From an uncultured bacterium (GTDB taxonomy: Bacteria; Bacillota; Clostridia; Christensenellales; Pumilibacteraceae): DNA of 7,263 nt. The position numbers and the translations under genes are program-made. Numbering within the stretch: position 1 is the first letter of the stretch; every line of letters begins with the position of its first letter. The DNA is taken from assembly GCA_949747725.1 (NCBI GenBank), contig CATKFJ010000119.1, positions 1 through 7,263 on the forward strand, read 5' to 3'. The notes below the pieces were generated by a model, which was not told where the DNA came from, searched no databases, and was given only the letters and a program-made list of their open reading frames with translations. This document shows, in pieces, positions 4,658 through 7,263 of this stretch.

Positions 4658-6428
4658 CCGGCGTTACCGCTTTTGCTTTTCCAGTTGCCTTTTTGGCTGA
4701 GGAAGTCTTCTTTTCGGCTGTAGCCGATTTTTGTGACGTAGCAGACTTTGCCGCAGATTTTTTAGCCGAACCGCTTGCGGACTTTGCCGCAGTCGATTTT
4801 GCGGCGGTCTTCTTTACAGATGAATCGGCAGTTTTTTTAGTCGACGCTTTTTTAGAGGTTGTTGTCTTTTTATCAGTCGATTTTTTGGCTGTCGACTTTT
4901 TGGTCTTTTTACCCGAATCTTCGGTAGCGGCGGATTCTTGATCAACGGTCGTTTTTACTGTTTTATCGATAGCTTCTTTTTCCGCTTTTTCACGTTCGCG
5001 TTTCGCATTGATCTCCGCCAATTTTTCTTCAGCCATATAACACGCAACGCTATGCGTAGGAGTAACTTGAACAAGCGGCGGATATTCTCCGTTGCAACAC
5101 TCTTTACATTCATCGCAACGGTCTTTAAAATAACAGTATTTGGGCATATCGATAGGATTAGGGACCTGCCCTTTAATGCTGTACAGCCAATCCACATCTT
5201 TATTGATAACGGGTTTGCTCTTTTGAAGTCCTACGGTATACGGATGCAACGGCGTATCGAAAATATCCTCAACGGTACCTTTTTCGATTATTCTTCCGGC
5301 ATACATTACTACAACATAATCCGCCATTCCGGCTATAACGCCCAAATCGTGCGTTATAAGCATGATAGAACCGTTGATTTTGTTTTTGATATCTTTAAGC
5401 AGATCCAACACCTGTGCTTGAATAGTAACGTCGAGCGCAGTCGTAGGCTCGTCTGCAACTATCAGCTTGGGATTGCAAGCCAACGCCATAGCTATCATTA
5501 CGCGCTGACGCATACCGCCCGAAAGCTCATGCGGATAACTTTTATAAACTATGTCGGGCATAGCTATTCCTACAAGCCCGAGCATCTCGAGAGTACGCTT
5601 TTTAGCAATAGCGTTATCTGCGCCGGGAGTATGCAACAGCACAACTTCGTCAAGCTGATTGCCTATCGTAAACAACGGGTTTAGGCTGGTCATCGGCTCT
5701 TGGAAGATCATAGCGATCTCTTTGCCGCGGATCTTGCGCATGTCGTTGGTAGGCATCTTGGCAATATCGTATACCTTATCCTCCGTTTCGAATGCGGGGA
5801 AACCGTTTCCGTCCACGGCTTGAACGGGCGTCATAACTTGATTGCCGTCTTTATCCAATACGGGTTTGCCTTTTTTATCAACAGCGGCGATCTTTTTTAC
5901 AACGCGCTCGCCGTCGACTTCCTCGTATTCCCAAATGGGAATAGGCTTGCCGTCTTCACCCTTCTTGTAGTCTTGAGTGTTAAAACGGATAGCGCCGCCG
6001 ACTATCTGACCTTGCGGAGCTTGAACAAGCTGCATTACGGACAGCGACGTAACGGATTTTCCGCAACCGCTCTCGCCGACAACGCCGACGACCGAACTCT
6101 TGGGAATATCAAACGACACGCCGTCGACAGCCTTTGAAATACCGGCATCGGTAAAGAAATATGTTTGAAGATTATCTATTTCGAGAATATTGGACGGATC
6201 GCGCATTTGCGTGAGGTATTCCGATTCGTTTACCTTACGACGCTTGTTCTTTTCGTACATGCGCGTAGTCTTTCTGTTTTCATTGGAAATTTTCCGCGCT
6301 TCCTTGCCGGAAATATAGTGCGGATCATCCTTATGCGTTACATGACGATACCAATCTTTTACCTTGGTAATGACCGATGTTTTTTCTTTATTCTCTTGCG
6401 GTTCTTTGATGTCTTTGTTATCTGCCAT
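4641..6428 (-). CDS. oppD: Oligopeptide/dipeptide ABC transporter ATPase, OppD type, with large insert and Lys-rich tail
   Basis: A 595-residue ATPase; OppD/DppD proteins are usually about 320-350. The catalytic parts are complete: ILEIDNLQTYFFT (81-93), Walker A GESGCGKS (118-125), Q-loop Q243 in IFQEP, signature LSGGMRQR (302-309), Walker B LIVADEPT (322-329), D-loop ALD (331-333), H-loop H360, HPY 395-397. The C-terminal Cys432-x5-Cys438-x6-Cys445-x17-Cys463 matches the Fe-S site of the family. Three extra parts stand out. A basic N-terminal extension covers about 1-78. An insert at 151-227, where relatives have about a dozen residues, repeats a D-x-x-G-x-(P/Q) pattern. After a charged helix-like stretch (467-490) comes a tail (507-595) with 28 Lys and 18 Ala among 89 residues, the rest mostly Ser/Thr, resembling histone H1-like bacterial proteins. 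The reading frame is open throughout with normal codons, so this is a real fusion-like extension, not a frameshift. It sits 6 bases after oppC and overlaps oppF by one base. Confidence 0.93.
   Translation of the reverse strand: MADNKDIKEPQENKEKTSVITKVKDWYRHVTHKDDPHYISGKEARKISNENRKTTRMYEKNKRRKVNESEYLTQMRDPSNILEIDNLQTYFFTDAGISKAVDGVSFDIPKSSVVGVVGESGCGKSVTSLSVMQLVQAPQGQIVGGAIRFNTQDYKKGEDGKPIPIWEYEEVDGERVVKKIAAVDKKGKPVLDKDGNQVMTPVQAVDGNGFPAFETEDKVYDIAKMPTNDMRKIRGKEIAMIFQEPMTSLNPLFTIGNQLDEVVLLHTPGADNAIAKKRTLEMLGLVGIAMPDIVYKSYPHELSGGMRQRVMIAMALACNPKLIVADEPTTALDVTIQAQVLDLLKDIKNKINGSIMLITHDLGVIAGMADYVVVMYAGRIIEKGTVEDIFDTPLHPYTVGLQKSKPVINKDVDWLYSIKGQVPNPIDMPKYCYFKDRCDECKECCNGEYPPLVQVTPTHSVACYMAEEKLAEINAKREREKAEKEAIDKTVKTTVDQESAATEDSGKKTKKSTAKKSTDKKTTTSKKASTKKTADSSVKKTAAKSTAAKSASGSAKKSAAKSATSQKSATAEKKTSSAKKATGKAKAVTPEKETK
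4644..4910 (-). repeat. Low-complexity Lys/Ala/Ser/Thr-coding tract at the 3' end of oppD
   Basis: Codons 507-595 of oppD consist of irregular repeats of the type KKS(T/A)A and KKTAAKS, made largely of AAA/AAG, GCN, TCN and ACN codons. The repeat units are degenerate at DNA level, so this is not a perfect tandem array. It could still change length by slippage or recombination between copies, and it causes spurious open frames on the opposite strand. Confidence 0.85.
5748..5978 (-). other. OppD insert between Walker A and Q-loop (residues 151-227)
   Basis: Standard OppD proteins go from the GGxIxF strand to the MRKIRG helix in about a dozen residues. Here 77 residues intervene. Short units EDGKPIPI, DKKGKPVL, DKDGNQVM and DGNGFPAF recur, suggesting small beta-hairpins formed by repeat expansion. 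The conserved sequence resumes exactly at NDMRKIRGKEIAMIFQEP, so the ATPase core is intact. Confidence 0.8.
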
Positions 6429-6442
6429 CGTTAATTACCTCT
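6429..6442 (-). promoter_or_regulatory. Ribosome site of oppD inside the end of oppC
   Basis: AGAGG (6442-6438), within the last codons of oppC, lies 9 bases before the oppD ATG at 6428. It supports this start and thus the reality of the N-terminal extension of OppD. Confidence 0.65.
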
Positions 6443-7263
6443 TCATCTTGGGATCGAGCGCGTCGCGCAATCCGTCGCCTATAAAGTTAAACGCAACGAC
6501 GGCGAGTATGATTATAATACCGGCAGGCAACCAGTCTGCGATATAAATCTCCATGATCGTGGACGAATTTGTAGCTAGGCTTACCATTTGTCCGAGCGAC
6601 GCCAAGTGCGGAGGCACGCCGAGACCCAAGAAACTCAATGAAGCCTCTGTAAGAATCGTGCTGCCGAGACCCAAAGTCATGGAAACTATCAATTGCGGCA
6701 TAACGTTCGGAACAAGATGTTTGAATATTTTACGCCCTACACCGAAACCGAGCGCATCGGCGGCAACCATGTATTCCTGCTCGCGCAAGAAAAGAATCTG
6801 ACCTCTTACCAATCGCGCCGTTCCCGGCCAACTCAACAGCGTCAACGCCCCAAGCATGAAATATATTCGGTATTCTTCGGACATTGCCGTTCCGTCGAAA
6901 ATAGCGCCGACAATAAGCAAAATAGGCAGCGACGGGATACAGTTGAGTATATCGACAACACGCATGATTATCATATCTACCCAACCGCCGAAATAACCGG
7001 CAAGTCCGCCTAAGATTATACCCAAAACAGTATAAACAATAACAACAAGGAAACTCAGTATAAGCGACAGTCTTCCGCCGTACATAAGCCTGACGAAAAT
7101 ATCGTAACCGTCTTTATCCGTGCCGAGAACGTGAAGTCTGGGCTTACCTTCTTTGGGATTGCTGTAAGTCCAAACCGGCGCATGAGCGTTAAGGTCGTTG
7201 GGACGACTGAAAGACACGGTGTAATATGTAAAGTCGTCTCCAGCGGCGTCTTCCGCCGTAAAA
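6435..7263 (-). CDS. oppC: Oligopeptide/dipeptide ABC transporter permease, OppC type (N-terminus outside the window)
   Basis: A membrane permease of the peptide importer. The frame is open to the right-hand edge. The apparent GTG start at 7217 is only an internal Val, because 15 further codons upstream (FTAEDAAGDDFTYYT) are in frame without a stop and the first membrane helix normal for OppC is missing. Counting from that Val as residue 1, LGTDKDGYDIFVRLMYGGRLSL (31-52) is the entry block of the permease domain. Hydrophobic segments follow at about 50-75, 85-106, 117-135, 176-198 and 232-248. The EAA loop EYMVAADALGFGVGRKIFKHLVPN (148-171), which docks with the ATPases, spans bases 6705-6776. 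The end NFIGDGLRDALDPKMK is typical of OppC/DppC. The segment before LGTD is longer than in many relatives and probably lies outside the cell. OppD follows 6 bases downstream, and OppB and a binding protein are expected further right. Confidence 0.93.
   Translation of the reverse strand, partial: FTAEDAAGDDFTYYTVSFSRPNDLNAHAPVWTYSNPKEGKPRLHVLGTDKDGYDIFVRLMYGGRLSLILSFLVVIVYTVLGIILGGLAGYFGGWVDMIIMRVVDILNCIPSLPILLIVGAIFDGTAMSEEYRIYFMLGALTLLSWPGTARLVRGQILFLREQEYMVAADALGFGVGRKIFKHLVPNVMPQLIVSMTLGLGSTILTEASLSFLGLGVPPHLASLGQMVSLATNSSTIMEIYIADWLPAGIIIILAVVAFNFIGDGLRDALDPKMKR

Noticed and set aside
4693..4941. An 82-codon plus-strand frame rich in Ala, Val, Phe and Asp
   Set aside because: It is the mirror image of the Lys/Ala/Ser/Thr repeats of the OppD tail; its apparent repeats have no independent support.
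4955..5197. An 80-codon minus-strand frame inside oppD in another frame
   Set aside because: Overlaps a well-supported coding region completely; Lys-rich because it is a shifted reading of the same bases.
4938..5684. A 248-codon open frame on the plus strand opposite oppD
   Set aside because: It lies entirely antisense to a gene with all ATPase motifs, has no recognisable domain, and arises from the codon bias of the real strand.
7215..7217. GTG as the start codon of the permease gene
   Set aside because: The frame stays open to the window edge, 15 more codons are visible upstream, and the first membrane helix of OppC is missing, so the true start must lie outside the window.
1..7263. Mobile element, defence system, CRISPR array or RNA gene
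   Set aside because: No transposase, integrase, direct-repeat array, tRNA or rRNA-like sequence is seen; every sizeable stretch is covered by ordinary minus-strand genes.

Overview
The window looks like a chromosomal stretch from an uncultured Clostridia-like member of the Bacillota. The gene families are of Gram-positive type, internal genes have strong AGGAG/AGGAGG ribosome sites, the base composition is moderately AT-rich, and the Mrp-type protein carries the short N-terminal Cys motif common in clostridia. The lineage is an inference, not a measurement. All supported genes are on the minus strand, so transcription runs from high to low coordinates. I see no rRNA, tRNA, CRISPR array, IS element or attachment site. 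No gene-free stretch exceeds 100 bases.

Region A (7263 down to 3031) is the distal part of an oligopeptide/dipeptide ABC importer operon: oppC (its N-terminus lies outside the window), oppD, oppF, then a small single-pass membrane protein. A clear intrinsic terminator follows. oppC/oppD are 6 bases apart, oppD/oppF overlap by one base (TAATG), and the small gene follows oppF after 44 bases, so this is one transcription unit. The substrate-binding protein and OppB, if present, should lie beyond 7263. Both ATPases have all the catalytic motifs and the C-terminal four-Cys pattern of the Opp/Dpp family. They also carry large extra parts: OppD has an N-terminal extension, a roughly 65-residue insert between Walker A and the Q-loop, and a histone-H1-like Lys/Ala/Ser/Thr tail of about 90 residues. 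OppF has an acidic linker of about 60 residues before its Walker A. This decorated pair is the most unusual thing in the window.

Region B (about 3030 to 1920) is a single alpha/beta-hydrolase (esterase/lipase-like) gene. Its near-consensus promoter sits so close to the ATG that the mRNA is predicted to be leaderless.

Region C (about 1895 to 1) starts with a second promoter, also predicted to give a leaderless or 1-base-leader mRNA. It drives a polytopic O-antigen-ligase/polymerase-like membrane protein, translationally coupled by another TAATG overlap to an Mrp/NBP35-type Fe-S cluster carrier ATPase that runs off the left edge. Genes at the head of a transcript lack Shine-Dalgarno sites here, while internal genes have them.
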